Source of the DNA: Thalassia testudinum
Lineage: Eukaryota; Streptophyta; Magnoliopsida; Alismatales; Hydrocharitaceae
Direction: 5' to 3'
Length of the DNA stretch: 64,000 nt
NCBI GenBank assembly: GCA_037157565.1
Contig: JAZHRO010000036.1
Span: 17,782,501 to 17,846,500 of the forward strand
The notes beneath the pieces were generated by a model. It saw only the letters and a program-made list of their open reading frames with translations, was not told the origin of the DNA and did not search any database. The first letter of the stretch is position 1. The number at the start of each line of letters is the position of its first letter. This document shows positions 1-11,638 of the stretch, piece after piece. A program made the translations under genes and the position numbers.

Positions 1-301
1 TCCACCAAAAGTACAATAGAGAGGATTCATAGTCAAAGTGGAGGGCAGCAGCCAAGGTTCAAATGTCGAGAGAATGGAGAGTGGCTTCAATAATGGCTTT
101 CTCATGGGACCTGGCGAGAGTTGTCCAAAATGCACAATTCATAAAATTTCCATACGCGTTCCTAGCAACCCAGGCAATGGAGAGTTGGCCAGCTTGTTTA
201 CGAATTGCAATGGTAATCTTAATCCTAAACAGAGGTTTTAACCAGTTTACTTTGATGGGTTTAGTATGTTGTTAGTGAATCCAAACCCGAAGGTTGAAGT
301 T
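1..301 (-). pseudogene. LINE ORF2, C-terminal RNase H-like segment
   Basis: This is the last visible part of a minus-strand L1-type LINE that continues past the left edge. The reverse strand reads a segment with the feel of the RNase H-like domain that ends many plant L1 ORF2 proteins, including AWVARNAYGNF and, after an in-frame stop, ALHFDYESS. The piece is separated from the rest of ORF2 by solo LTR T1. Removing T1 and one copy of the AAGTT duplication lets the reading frame run on from the zinc-finger region at about 2975-3250 into this piece, apart from a stop a few codons later. Domain assignment rests on weak similarity and order along the LINE. Confidence 0.62.
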
Positions 302-600
302 TGAAATGACCTTTCCCAAGGGTTGTTTGGTGTTTTCGAAATTTTTAGGGGTTTTTGTGCAATTTTAACCCCCCTAAGTTTTTATTGTGTGTATATGAGG
401 AAAAAGGAAAACTTGCGAGGGTGCCCTGCAATTTTCTCTGTATTACACCCCCTCACCCCTCACGTTACCCCCTCCCTCATCGTACACCACCCCCTCACAG
501 ATGACACCTCACCCCTACACCATACCTCACACCATCTCCCCCCTTTCCTCCCTACTCCTCCCCATTCCACGCCATTCCCTCCCCCATGCCCCGAACTCCA

Positions 601-606
601 TATAAG
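601..606 (+). promoter_or_regulatory. Putative LTR TATA box (T1)
   Basis: TATAAG follows a C-rich stretch at the position equivalent to TTTAAAAA in the T2 LTR and a decayed TTAAAC in T3. Position and alignment support it; activity is unknown. Confidence 0.45.
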
Positions 607-805
607 CCCCCCTCCTCCATTCGTTCCCACACTGTAGACGAGAGGAGTGGGAGAGCATGGAGCAAGAGGAGGAGAAAGTGGAGAGCAAAGGAGGTCGGAG
701 GCCTGAAAGCAGAAGGAGACGAAGAGGTGTTGTAGTTGTTGTAGCTTTTGCAGGAGAGAGAGAGAGCTTGCAAATGGTTCTGCGGAGTTATTTTTCCACA
801 GAATC

Positions 806-1110
806 AGACATCTGGAGAGACCATTAGACGTCTGTCTAGACGTCCAGAGGTAATACCAGACGTCTAATAGCACATTTCTTTTCAATTATTTTTCTCCCTG
901 CCAAATTCTGACTTCACGTGAATGTGTTAGAGGTTGGGGAGGGGCGTCGGTGTGAGGACCGAGGCAATTTTAGACATCTGGGAGCATTTTCAAACATCTG
1001 AAGACACCTTCAGACGTCTTCACAAAGTTCCAGACGTCTGAAAGAAGTCACCCTAAGCAAGGTGAGCCCCTGAGTGCATTTAAGACATCTAAGGCTCTTC
1101 CCAGACATCT
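806..1110 (+). repeat. 20-bp phased AGACGTCT dyad array (T1)
   Basis: Octamers close to the palindrome AGACGTCT start at 806, 826, 838 and 858, then at 972, 992, 1012 and 1032, then at 1083 and 1103. Steps within runs are exactly 20 bp, except one 12-bp step where two 12-bp palindromes abut. The 12-bp spacers are not repeats of each other. The same arrangement occurs in T2 and T3. Confidence 0.85.
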
Positions 1111-1782
1111 GATTTTGGTCAGAGTGGTGTTTTTGGGCCCATCCAAGGCCCAAACGGAGTCGGATTTCCGCAAATGAAACATCATTGGATTCTGTTCGAG
1201 TTCCTTTATGTAATGATATAATGTCTATGTAGTTTTGAGCCCATTTGACTTGTCGGTCCATATTGTAGGTCTCCAGTCTATTGAATATACAGGACCTGCG
1301 AAGATGTCGAGAGCTACCGTACAAGCCCCCTTTCCACTCGGTTAACTGGTAGATTGGTTTTCTTTAACTCCAGAATTGATAATTGAATTGCATGCTTCTA
1401 TTGAACCTTAGGTTATGAGATGAACCTTAGGTCTGAAAGAGATGAATGCATGCTACTTTAGATAGATTCAATTGAACCCTAGGTTATGAAATGAACACTA
1501 GGGCTGGAAGAAATGCATGTGTAGCTAATAAATAAATGAGTTACCATAAATCATGAGCTGCCTGTGCTACCTGTAATACATACCTATACTGAATAATCGA
1601 TTATGGAATCTTGAGTTTCTGTTATGCATTTAATGAATCAGATATGTAAATGAGAAAGTCTATGTACGAACCCTACAGGGAATTTAGGAAGAAACCAAGA
1701 ATACTATAGTACGGAAAATGTGATGGTTTTGGAACACGTTGCCTACGGGCAGCTATTCGGATTTGGTTAAGGAAAGTGAGTT

Positions 1783-2113
1783 GGCCCTCATGTACATGGC
1801 ATAGAGGAGAGCAACTATCCCTTTAGAGTAAAGGGGAGCTTGTCGCCCCTTGGGTTGAGACCCAAGGTGGGTTTGGCCACTCTACGTCGACTCCTGTTTG
1901 GCCCTCGCATAGGTGATACTGAGGTGAGCTACTTTGTGTAGGGGGAGCTTATCACCCCTTGGGTTGAGACCCGGAGTGGGTTTGGCTACTCTACGTTGAC
2001 TCCTGTTTGGCCCTCGCATACGTGGTACCGAGGTGAGCTACTTAGTGTAGGGGGGAGCTTGCCACCCCATGGGGCTTGGGATTAGGTTTGGCCACCCTAC
2101 ACCGACTCTTGTT
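1783..2113 (+). repeat. Three tandem ~110-bp units in T1
   Basis: Units at 1783-1899, 1900-2008 and 2009-2113 each begin GGCCCTC(G/A) and run through a GGTACCGAGG-like stretch, GTGTAGGGGGAGCTT, an inverted CCTTGGGTTGAGACCC stretch and CTCTACGTCGACTC. T2 has two diverged units and T3 one, so copy number varies within the family. Confidence 0.8.
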
Positions 2114-2969
2114 AGGCTTGTTGGGCAAACCGAAATAGTCAGACGAGGGTACGGGGACTATGGAGGGGCTAGACCCCTATTCTGTTTTGAGGGGTGAGAC
2201 CCCTGTTCTGAGAGGGCAAGGCCCTGTGTTGTTCCGTGCTGTACGTTTGGGCATACCTGCTAGTGGAAATGACTGACCGCATGCCAATGCTGGGTAGCTA
2301 CCCGTGCACTTATCACGCATGCCAGTGTAGGGTAGCTACTTGTGCACTTAGTCACTGTTACATCGCGATCGTGACCTCAGGGTAGTAGACCAGGTGTAGG
2401 ACTACCATGGGAGACTCTCTCAGCCAAGAGAGTGCCACGTGTACATCTTGCATTGTGGGAAAACTACAAGCAAGATTGTTCCCTTAGGGAACAAGAAGAT
2501 TGACCAATATTATGGAACCTAATTAATGTACTCAACCCGGAAACACATAAACCAGAAATAAATGAAAATAAATAACTGACAATTGAATATTTAGCTAATT
2601 ACTATTTTAATTAAGTTGCATGTAAATAACTTAATCACAACTCTACTCAGCGTTAGCTGACTCTGAATTTTGTAACCATGTTCAGGTCAGGGATTCGAGC
2701 AGCCAAAGCCACCGGCTGTTGAAGGCACTAGGCCCAGTCGAGCCCAGCTACATTTGTATTCGTACTTTTCCACTGTATGCTGTAAAAATCTAGCTGTTTG
2801 ATGTTCTCTTTCCTTTATTTTTAGTTATATATTTTTTACTTAGTTACATTACTGGTTTGTTTATGGAATGAATTGTATTTGGTTATTTTTCGTTGGACGA
2901 TTAGGTCTTGGGGTTCATCGAGGCGAGCAGTTCTCAGGTCTTGCAGGGAGTCGCGAGTGGGTCGTGACA

Positions 2970-5900
2970 AAGTTATACCAGTTTTGGGTAATCAAAGCAT
3001 CAATGTTCTTAATAGAAAAATTGCCATTCCTAAGCTTATTCCTAACCCACCACACATTATACCAGATAAAGAGGATAAGCCCCTTAATGATATGGAGGTT
3101 AGGAGAGCGGTTAGGGGAACGGATAATATTGAGAAATCTATTGGGGTCAATAGAATCAATTTGGCTATTAGAGAAAACACGATTTGCAATCTTGCGCACC
3201 ACGAGGCTTTGCGAAAAAAGATGAGTAGAGGTTTCACAATTGGGATATTGGGTGCATCAAGAGCATTTGGAAGGGAAAGGGATACCGATCCTGGCAATGT
3301 TGTCATCGGTGGGGAGATGGGATTTCAAGAGCCACCAAGCCAGCAGGGAGATACGGAGGGGGAGTTTTAAATTCCAAAGAGCTTTGGCAGTCTCGTCTAT
3401 AGGGAAGGAAGTGAAGTGGGACCGATAGGCAGAAGATATAGAAAAATTACCATCTCGGGTAGGCATCCATATTGGAGCATCCTTATCTTGATTCAAGGAA
3501 AAAGAGATAATTTGGGAGTGCATATCCTGAGGAATGTGAGCCATAAGAGGATGGGCATGAGCACCAAGGAGGAAATCTCTAATCTTAGTCTGGGGAGGGT
3601 AGTCCGCCTCAGGAGAAAGGAGATCAGCGGGGAGTCACCCAACCAAATATCGCTCCAGAAGTCGATGGCTCCCTCACCAACCTCCCAATGAACCAGAGGA
3701 TGCATACTATCGAAAGCATTCCTAAGGGCTTTGACTCTGGCCAGAGTATAAAGAGACCCAGAGAGGTTTTTTCCATAAAGGCTCTTCATGATATTGGTAC
3801 AGGGGGAATCAGAGGATAGAATGTTCCAGGCATGCTTCATCCTTAAGGCCATGAAGAAAACCTTAAGGTTGAGGATACCCAAGCCTCCATATTGAGGAGG
3901 TTTAGCAATATCAGTCTATGATATCTAGTGGTGTCTGGTTCCCCCAGGCAAGGAACCCCAAAAAAAGTTAGCCATAATAGAGTGGATCTTCTTAATAATA
4001 GAATTGGGGACCTCAAGAATAGATAGGATATGTATAGGCATGGAGGATAGGACATGTTTGATGAGAAGAGGCCTAGAAGCAAATGAAAGCAAGGAAGCCT
4101 TCCAGTTGGTGAGCTTGGACTAAATCTTGTCAATGATCCCATAGAAATAGGATGTTTTAGTTCTCCCCAGAAAAATGGGACTTCCAAGATAGGTAAAAGG
4201 GAATGATCCTATCTGAATACCCAAAACTTGAGAAATACGATTGATCCGCTCCCTAGGCAAATTTTTGCCGCCAAAACAAAAGCTTTTAGAGTGGCTGATA
4301 CATTGGCCCATAGACTCCTGAAAGGAATTGAGAAAAGAGGCAAGGTTATCAATGGAATGAGAGCAGCTATTAGTGAAGAGAACAATGTCGCCAGTGTAAA
4401 GGAGAGAGAGGGGCATTGACACCCCGCTTAATGGAATAGGGTTTGATCTTACCCTGGAAGGCAAGCTCTTTCAGGTAGCGAATGAAGGGTTCCATAAAGA
4501 TGTCAAAGAGAAAGGTGGATAGGGGATCCCCCTGTCTTAGACCATAGGTAGGTTTAAAAAAGGGGGATGGGGCTCCATCTATAAGGATGGAGGAACCTTC
4601 ATGATTCACACAAGCCCGGACAAGAGAAATCACACTAGCACTGAACCCAAACCGCTCCATGATACAGAAAAGAATATTTCATTCAACACGGTCGTAAGCC
4701 TTTCGAAGGTCTAGTTGGATAATAATGTTCGAACCGAAGACCTTACAATAGATGCGTTGGGTAAGCTCAAAGGTGGTGGAGATATGATCAAAGATAGAGT
4801 AGCCTTTGATAAAGTCGACTTGCTCAGGGGAAATGATCTTAGAGATAATACCAGCAAGTCTATTAGCAAGAATGCTGGAAGCAAGCTTATAGATGACATT
4901 GCACAAACTGATCAGACGGTAGTCCGCAAGACTCCCAATATTCATTTTCTTGGGGATTAAAGATATGAAGGTATTGTTGAAAGACCTGGGGCCTTTACAG
5001 TGAGTAAAGAAATGGCCAATTGCTTGAGTCACCTCATCTTTTAAAATGTCCCAGAAGTTAACGAAAACTTTGCATTGAACCCATCCGGCCTAGGGGTGCG
5101 ATTATTTGGAGAATAGGAGAGGATTTCCCAAATTTTGCCCTAGGTAGGGATGCCAGGAGAAGATTAGAATCTGCTTCAGAAATCAGCGGGGAATATTCTC
5201 CAAAAGCTTGGTGGGGTCACCAGTGGCTTCACTAGTAAGGAGAGTTTGGAAGTAAGATTGACTCTTCCGAACTGCCTCATGCTAGGAGCCATCTCCTATG
5301 GTAGAGGCCAAGTTGGCTTTGAGGCATTTGGCCGATCTGTGCTTGATAGTCGTGAAGAAGAAGTTGGTATTAGACTCCCCTTTTGTACTCTAGTCAATCT
5401 TGGCTTTTTGATGGAGAAAATCGCTAAGCTTGGCATAAGCATCATTAAGGAGAATGCAAGAATCTGTGAGCTCAGTAGCAAGGGAGTCATCCCAGTGGGA
5501 GGACAGTTTCGAGTCTAAGTCATCACAGCGAGCCTCAAGGGTTTTCACTGTAGTCTGAATGTCCCCAAAAGTCGATTTGTTCCAATGAATGAGAGCTCTT
5601 TTCAAGTCAGCCAGCTTAGAGTATATAGAGGATATGGGATCAAGGGAAGGGTTGGTATTGTACTTAGCCCAGGAATTCTGAACAAGCACACGGAAGGAGG
5701 GATCGTGGAGCCACAAGTTCTGAAAGTGGAAGGGACGTAGATGGGATTCAGGTTTTTGGTGGAGCGACAGCAAAAGGGGGCATGATAAAAGTTATGCCTA
5801 GGAAGGAACGAACCAGTAGCAACATCGGAGAGCATCAGAGTTAAAAAGAACACGATCCAATTTTTGGTAGATATGAGCTTGGTCGCACCTACAATTACAC

Positions 5901-6433
5901 CACGAGTAATTGGACCCCGAGATGGGCATCTCAATCAGAGCCAAATGGTGAATACATGATCTGAAGGGGGTAGCTTGGGAATCGTGAAAGGGGGTCCCTC
6001 TAGTTTTCTTAGAGGGTCTAAGAATGTAGTTGAAGTCCCCACCAATGATCCAGGGAGTGGGGTTGATGGTGGCAACAAATGAGAGGTGGTCCTAAAGATC
6101 AACCCTTTGAGCAGCATCAGAAAATGCATAAATGGCGGAAAACTTGAAGTTTTTTCCACCGATTGAACAATCAATCGTAAGCACCTGAGGATGGGAGAAG
6201 ATGCAAGAGATTGCAAGGGAACCTCTCCAAAAGCACTAGATTTTAGGGGAATTAGGGAGGGCTAGGGAATGATCAAAGTCTACGGCATGCATGGTAGTAC
6301 CAATATCAGTGGGATCAGCAAAAGGTTCCATCAAGAAAATCAACTTAAGATTGTGAGAGTGGATAAGATTCTTAAGCCGATTGGTAGTGGGGTCATTGAG
6401 GATACCCTAGCAATTCCAAAAGAGGCAATTCAT
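2970..6433 (-). pseudogene. LINE (L1-type) ORF2: endonuclease, reverse transcriptase, zf-RVT
   Basis: ORF2 starts at the ATG at 6433-6431, five bases after the ORF1 stop. Reading leftward: an endonuclease/exonuclease/phosphatase domain (WIIGGDFNYILRPSKK at about 6010-6055); reverse transcriptase blocks (SFNNTFISLIPKK, LADYRLISLCNVIYK, QLDLRKAYDRVE and YGLRQGDPLS, about 5010-4530); a YxDD box that reads LLYTGDIVLF instead of LLYADDIVLF at about 4375-4405; and a zf-RVT region (IWMPTRDGNFSISSAYR, then LPLRISLLAWWLL, about 3470-3300). Several stops and frameshifts plus the damaged catalytic box make it dead. T1 splits off its C-terminus. The family normally nicks DNA and reverse-transcribes its own mRNA at the target. 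Confidence 0.88.
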
Positions 6434-6438
6434 GATAA

Positions 6439-6542
6439 TCAATTTTTGGCAAGGGACTTACTTCGACTATGGGTCGTACGACCCTTGTCTTCCAAGATTC
6501 GAGCACCACGGGCTCCTCGCACCCTTTCGGGTGAGTGTGCCT
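6439..6542 (-). pseudogene. LINE ORF1, 3' end
   Basis: The reverse strand reads a basic tail ending GRTTHSRSKSLAKN and a TGA at 6441-6439, just ahead of the ORF2 ATG. The upstream codons continue in frame with 27927 onward once element C and one TGCCT copy are removed. This establishes that the LINE pieces on both sides of C are one element. Confidence 0.8.
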
Positions 6543-7001
6543 TGATAGGTCCACTTTAGTGGACAAAATTAGAGCCTAAGTACATAGTCATTGAGATAAG
6601 AAGTTAATTTAGAGTATCCATTATATTAGCAAAATTATGTAAGATGTAAAATCATCATTTCATGCATTACATCATTATGTAAGGGGAATTTGGATTGAAT
6701 CCTACTCAATTTGGAATGCAAAGAAAAAAAGAATTCTCCACTTTCTATGTTGAAGGATTTCCTTTTTTCTAATAAGAATTATTTTTCATGGAAATCTTTG
6801 TTTGGAAGTCTCATGCAAAAGGAAAAATGGAAGAAAAGGAAGGATAAAAAAAAGGAAGCAAATAAATCGTCCCTGTCTCTCTCTCTCCCTTAAGAATCTC
6901 TCACCAAATTTTCTCTCAATCTCTCTTTTTTTTGGCAACATAAAATGACAATTGAGTTTTCTCTCTCTTGCTAATTCCTTCTTTGATTCTCTCTCTTTCT
7001 T

Positions 7002-7007
7002 TATAAA
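7002..7007 (+). promoter_or_regulatory. Putative TATA box, C 5' LTR
   Basis: TATAAA lies after a long CT-rich tract. The same sequence is kept at 15492-15497 in the 3' LTR. Confidence 0.5.
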
Positions 7008-7358
7008 CAGGCAAAGAGGATGGTAGGGGAGGCTATCTCCTCTCTGAGGGGAGGTACCCCCTCTCCAGATCCAGCATCTTCCTCCACGAGGAGGAGGAAT
7101 TTCCTCTCCATCCAAAATCATAGAGTCCTCTGACCATGCCTCAACTCCTCCATCGCGTCTCGCCTCGACGACCACCACTGTGTCATGCCTCCACCGAATC
7201 CATCACCCCGATCAGTGGTGACATCACCGATACCAGCAACCACATCCGCTACTGCATTCTCAACTCGACTGCATCTTCAACTTAATGACTGTGCTTCGCC
7301 TCGACGACAACCGCCACTGTGATCCTTCTCTACTATTGTGCACCGTCCCCCTCACTTA

Positions 7359-7386
7359 AGACATCTAGGTGCTTCCCCAGACGTCT
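7359..7386 (+). repeat. AGAC-TCT dyad pair at 20-bp spacing in C LTR
   Basis: AGACATCT at 7359 and AGACGTCT at 7379 are 20 bp apart and preceded by CTTAAG, exactly as in T1, T2 and F. The 3' LTR copy has AGATGTCT at 26683 and AAACGTCT at 26703. The flanking LTR sequence is otherwise unrelated to the chromovirus LTRs. Confidence 0.8.
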
Positions 7387-7656
7387 GAGGAGGAAGGCTG
7401 ACCTTGTCCTCCTCTTCCTCTGTTCTTCTTCTTCAACAAACAACCAAACAGCAGCCACTACCAACTCCATGCATCGCCACCATCCCTGCATGCACCGACA
7501 ACCACCGTGCCCCCTCACACAACGCCAACACCACGCACCAGGCGCACACAACGCTTGCTCGTAGAAGCCCCATGCACGGCCTCTCCTTCCCTCTAGCCGG
7601 TGCCCACAGCCAATGGTCGCGCCCACGCTCACTGACACACAGCAGACCGTGCCCCA

Positions 7657-9371
7657 TGATGAGTCCATTTTAATGGACTAATATTACGCCTAAGTAACTT
7701 TAATTGTACCTTTTAGGTTTGTTAACAACTACATTAAGTTATAGAACGTTTGCATGCATCATGATTTAAGTTTACATCTATTTTATAGTATTCTATAACT
7801 TAATATGTAATGATTTTATGTTTTTTTTATGTGCAGGAAGAATATTTGGCAAAAGAATAAGGAGGGGAGGGTAAATTACCCTTTCAAACAACTGGCGGCA
7901 TTTCTTTTCCCCATCCTCTGGGCACCCTCAATAGCCGCTGATAAAAAATAGCTAAGGGATTTGAAAATCCCTTAACTGATGCATGCGGGAAGAGAGGAGT
8001 TAAAGAGGAGGCAGAGAAAGGAGAGGAGGATTAATCATCCAGGAACGGTGAACCCACCGCGTGCACTGTGCACTAAGTTCTCCACCGCAGAGCTTCCCCC
8101 CTCTGCAGCGCCATCACCTTCATGCCAGCCACAGCCTCCACTGCAAGCGCCCCCCCTCCTCCAGTGCTCTCCACTGCAAAGCGCACTGCCCCACCCGCTC
8201 CCGCACCAAGTAGCCTGTAGGCTCCCGCCTGCAGCACGCTACCACTGCAGGCATTTCCCCTCCTCCAGCGCCCGCAAGCCCACCTCCAACACCTCCAACC
8301 AGTGCCGCTCCAGTGCCAGTGCCCCACCTGCCAGTCCGTACCCGCACAGCGCCTCCCTAGAGCGCCTCCACCGTGCGCACCCGCACAGCGCCATCACCTT
8401 CCAGCCTACTCCAACCGCCCTGCAGGCGCTAGCACCGCCCCACCCACGCCCGCAGACGCTTCCCCCTTCTAGCCCGCTCACGCACCCACGCAGGAAACCC
8501 TTTGCAGTGCCATCACCTCCGCCGGTGCCTTCACCAAGCAACCTATAGGCATGCGCCCTCGCTTCACTAGCGCTCCCCGCAAACAGGCGCACCCCCTCCT
8601 GCAGGCGCTCGACCTCGCCACCAGCGCCCTGCAGGAGTGCACCCGTGCGCAGCCAAATGCACGGTTGTCGCCTTCTCCAACAGGCCTGCGGCCCTCCTCC
8701 GCCCGTCGGCCACCTCTCGTCATTCTGTCACCATCATCGTGATCCCCACGCGTCAGTCAACCTTCCCCCATAGCAGCTCCGTTGCTGGTGCTCCATCTCT
8801 CACGCGAGGAGGAGAGAGAGTGAAAGCTCTATTTTCCCTTCAATTATATATTACATGTGCTGCCATTGCCAAAACTTGATTTTTCATTTATTATTTTATT
8901 AATTGAATGAATTTATAGCCAAGCCCCTTTAATTTGCTCCAATTAATTGGCTTATCAAATTGCATGATTATCTTCCCCCATTTATTAGCTTTACATTAAA
9001 TGGTGATATTATGCTTTACATTGGATGCCATTGAATATTTGGGGTCGATTGATTTTATAGGAGTATTCTAGTAAAGGAGAATTTACGTGATTGGTCCATC
9101 TCTTTCCAGAAATTAGAGATTGGTTATTTGATTCATCTATTAGTGTTCTTTCTTTAGGATTAGGATGAATGAATGAAATTACTTTTAAGTAAACAAGAGG
9201 TAAATTTATCGTGAATTTATTGGTCTATTCCTCCCTGTGGATATGACATCCATTATTATGGTTTAAATTCATATCTGTTTAATCTCTGATTGAGAGATTT
9301 TCCACCACCTTTTGTGCTGCAACGATTTATTATCTTAATATTAATTATTCAAAGTGAAAATCACTCCATCA
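7657..9371 (+). mobile_element. Solo LTR E, subfamily related to C
   Basis: This 1715-bp LTR starts TGATGAGTCCATTTTAATGG and ends CACTCCATCA, flanked by a perfect CCCCA duplication (7652-7656 and 9372-9376). It starts with the same kind of hairpin as C (AGTCCA-TTTTAA-TGGACT) and has the U5-like box TTCCTCCCTGTGGATATGAC at about 9226-9245. It interrupts the C 5' LTR, and removing it restores alignment with the C 3' LTR. The GC-rich 189-codon frame at 7979-8548 is proline/alanine/serine-rich with equally open frames on the other strand, so I do not call it a gene. Confidence 0.9.
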
Positions 9372-10323
9372 CCCCACACCCTTGCGTGAAGTAGCTGGTG
9401 CCAATAGCCCGTGCGCACGCCTGGCCTAATCCTCCTCTTCTTCTTCTTCTCTGTCAACAAAGAGGAGGCACCCAAAGCTCACCGTCCACGTCCACACGTA
9501 CCCAGTCCCTCCACCCTCCATTCACCACGTCGTCGACTCCAATGGACTCGCGGCACCCTCACGAGCTCGACCACTCCCTCAGAGCCAACCACGACAGCCC
9601 ACACATCCACGTGGACACCCGCCATTGTTGCCACCCCTCCTCGTCGTCGGTGGTAGCTTTGGCCACCATTCAACGCGCCGTCACCGCCCATGTGCATCCC
9701 TCATCATGGCTAACTTTCTTCGAGCTTCCCGCGGTCCGCCATCGCCTCTCCTCCACGCATGCATGAAGGGAAGAAAAGCTCTGTTTTGGGTTTGATTTTT
9801 ATTTACATTTGCATGCCATTGATGAGATGTGGGAATTTTTATTTTTTGATTATTATATTGAGGTGAATTTGTAGTAGTGCACTTGTGCTTTCTCGTATTC
9901 ACTTGACCCTTGTTATGCGCATCATTCAACATTGGATTTGGATTCAAATTTACACAATTTCTCTCTAGTATGCATGCAATTGGACATTACATGAGATGCC
10001 ACTACTGATTTCATATTTATTGAATATTTTATCAAGGAAAAATTATGTAGATAACCTTACATTCTTAAATTATTGTGTGTCTTCCTCCTTTCGTCGCATT
10101 TCACAGTGAATTTGAGCATGGATCTCACATTCGATTGGACGAATACAAGGCAAACTTATTCGTGAATTTATTGATCTGTTCCTCCCAGTGGATATGACTT
10201 AATCCACCATGGTTAGTTTTACTAATAATCAGTTTTGTTCAGGATTTTTCCACCACGATTTACACATTACAATGACATATTTTTCTGACATATTTCTACA
10301 AGCGAAAAAAACTCTCGATCAAA

Positions 10324-10340
10324 TGGGTCATTGTTGGGGA
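10324..10340 (+). other. Degenerate tRNA-Asp primer-binding site (C)
   Basis: TGGGTCATTGTTGGGGA lies two bases after the 5' LTR and is followed by GGCAAC, matching the layout TGGCGCCGTTGCCGGGGA then GGCAA seen intact in A and B. It is one base shorter, and most differences are C-to-T changes, as expected of an old methylated copy. Confidence 0.65.
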
Positions 10341-11638
10341 GGCAACAGATGCAATAATTTCACTTGATTATTTCTGATCACTCTGAATTGCATAGTGATC
10401 GGACCAATTGTTGTCTTTTCTGTGCGAGGAATCTAACGAGGCAACAGCTGCAGCTGAGAGACGACGTCGACCTTGAGCAATGTCCACACACCCGAAGAAG
10501 GCATAGGTGACCTGGATCCCACTTTCACAGAGGATTCTCCTTTGTCACAAATTTTATGTCTACCCTCTCACCCTTGTAGTAATTGGGGCTGATTTTTGGG
10601 GGTCTGTCCTCACATTTTTTTAGCTACTAGGGGCACTATTCTTCTATGTGAGTGATTCATTTTCTGCATGCTTGCTCTAAAAACAAAAGGACAAAAAAAT
10701 ATCGTGTTGCTTGTTTAGGAGTTGCATGTCCTTAGGTGCATGCATTTAGGGGTAATTGAGCAACACATTAGATCTCATTGTTGCATTGCTACCAAATCTG
10801 CACAAAGATTGCTGGAGATAGGTATATCATTTTATCTTTGCATCCAACTATTATTCACGCATTGCATGTCGATTAAATCTCAAGACCAGCAAAATTGATT
10901 GAATTGAACTAATTCAGTGGTTGCCTAACTGAAATTGTGATTGCTAATCAGATTCGACCTAAAAATCTAAACCACACTTGATCTGATTCAAAGGGACTTG
11001 TCTGCATTTTTCAAAAGCAAAAAATGATTTGCAGTGTGATGCACACTTTTGACATTGAGCACTCACATTAGGCACCACACTAAGGCTCGATCCCTTAAGG
11101 CTATAGGCATCGATCTCTTTATTGGTGCAGACCCTCCTATTTCACTTTGTGGAGGTGGTACTATCTTCTAACTAAGTGTTTTTGATACTTCACGGAGGGG
11201 GACACCCCTTAAAGGAACAAAAGTGTAGTTAAGAGGCACCTCTTATGCATCGCCTCAAAGGAAGGGTTCGCCCTACTTTCCTCCCTTTGTTCATCCTTGG
11301 AGTAACTTCTCACTTGATTACCTGAGAGTATCATTAAAGCAAGGTGTAAGTCCTAGGGCACGCGAAGGTTGACTTAGGGCACGTAATTGATTGTTAAACT
11401 TCTTTTGCCACCAAAAGAGAACGTAAACAACCTCTATTCTTCTCCAAAGAGCTTGTTAGGGATCTCAAGTCACAGCTCCTTATACCACTAAAGTGGGAAT
11501 GGATGGGTGCAAACTTGACCGCATTTGACAACTTTAAGGGGTAGATTGGAGGTTGGCTTAAAATTGCTCTAAGAAAGTAAAGAGAGTCCCATTGCCTTGC
11601 GTTTGATTGGGGTGTGTTGTTCAAAGTCGTGTTTTCAA
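10341..11638 (+). other. Untranslated leader of element C
   Basis: About 1.3 kb separates the primer site from the first ATG of the ORF, the same layout as the 1.1-1.2 kb leaders of A, B and D. No convincing ORF is present. I could not align it confidently with the other leaders. Confidence 0.55.

Larger units (their letters stand above)
302..2969 (+). mobile_element. Solo LTR T1, Tekay-like chromovirus family
   Basis: This 2668-bp sequence starts TGAAATGACC and ends GTCGTGACA, flanked by a perfect 5-bp duplication AAGTT (297-301 and 2970-2974). It has the same internal order as the LTRs of T2 and T3: C-rich block, TATA-like box, phased AGACGTCT dyads, a GGCCCTCGCATACG repeat block, and a TTGGACGATTAGGTCTTGG stretch near the 3' end. 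No internal gag-pol remains, so it is a solo LTR from unequal recombination. It sits inside LINE ORF2. The ORFs in it are proline-rich or shadow frames and are not genes. Confidence 0.9.
6543..10321 (+). repeat. 5' LTR of element C (split by E)
   Basis: The LTR starts TGATAGGTCCACTTTAGTGG and ends CTCTCGATCA. The first bases form a hairpin, GTCCAC-TTTA-GTGGAC. Solo LTR E interrupts it at 7657-9371. A U5-like box TTCCTCCCAGTGGATATGAC lies near 10180. GC-rich ORFs around 7319-7673 and 9398-9766 have biased composition and no recognisable domain, so I do not call them genes. Confidence 0.88.

Noticed and set aside
430..600. C-rich stretch as a telomere-like or minisatellite repeat
   Set aside because: There is no regular unit. 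The same C-rich stretch recurs at the same place in the T3 LTR, so it is part of the LTR promoter region.
7657..7690. Possible hammerhead ribozyme at the start of solo LTR E (TGATGAGTCC ... GGAC)
   Set aside because: The first strand resembles CUGAUGA plus stem II, but the required GAAA after the stem is absent (TAATATT follows), and C has TGATAGG. It is better described as a terminal hairpin.
7979..8548. 189-codon Pro/Ala/Ser-rich open frame
   Set aside because: It lies wholly inside solo LTR E, is GC-rich with equally long frames on the other strand, and has no domain.
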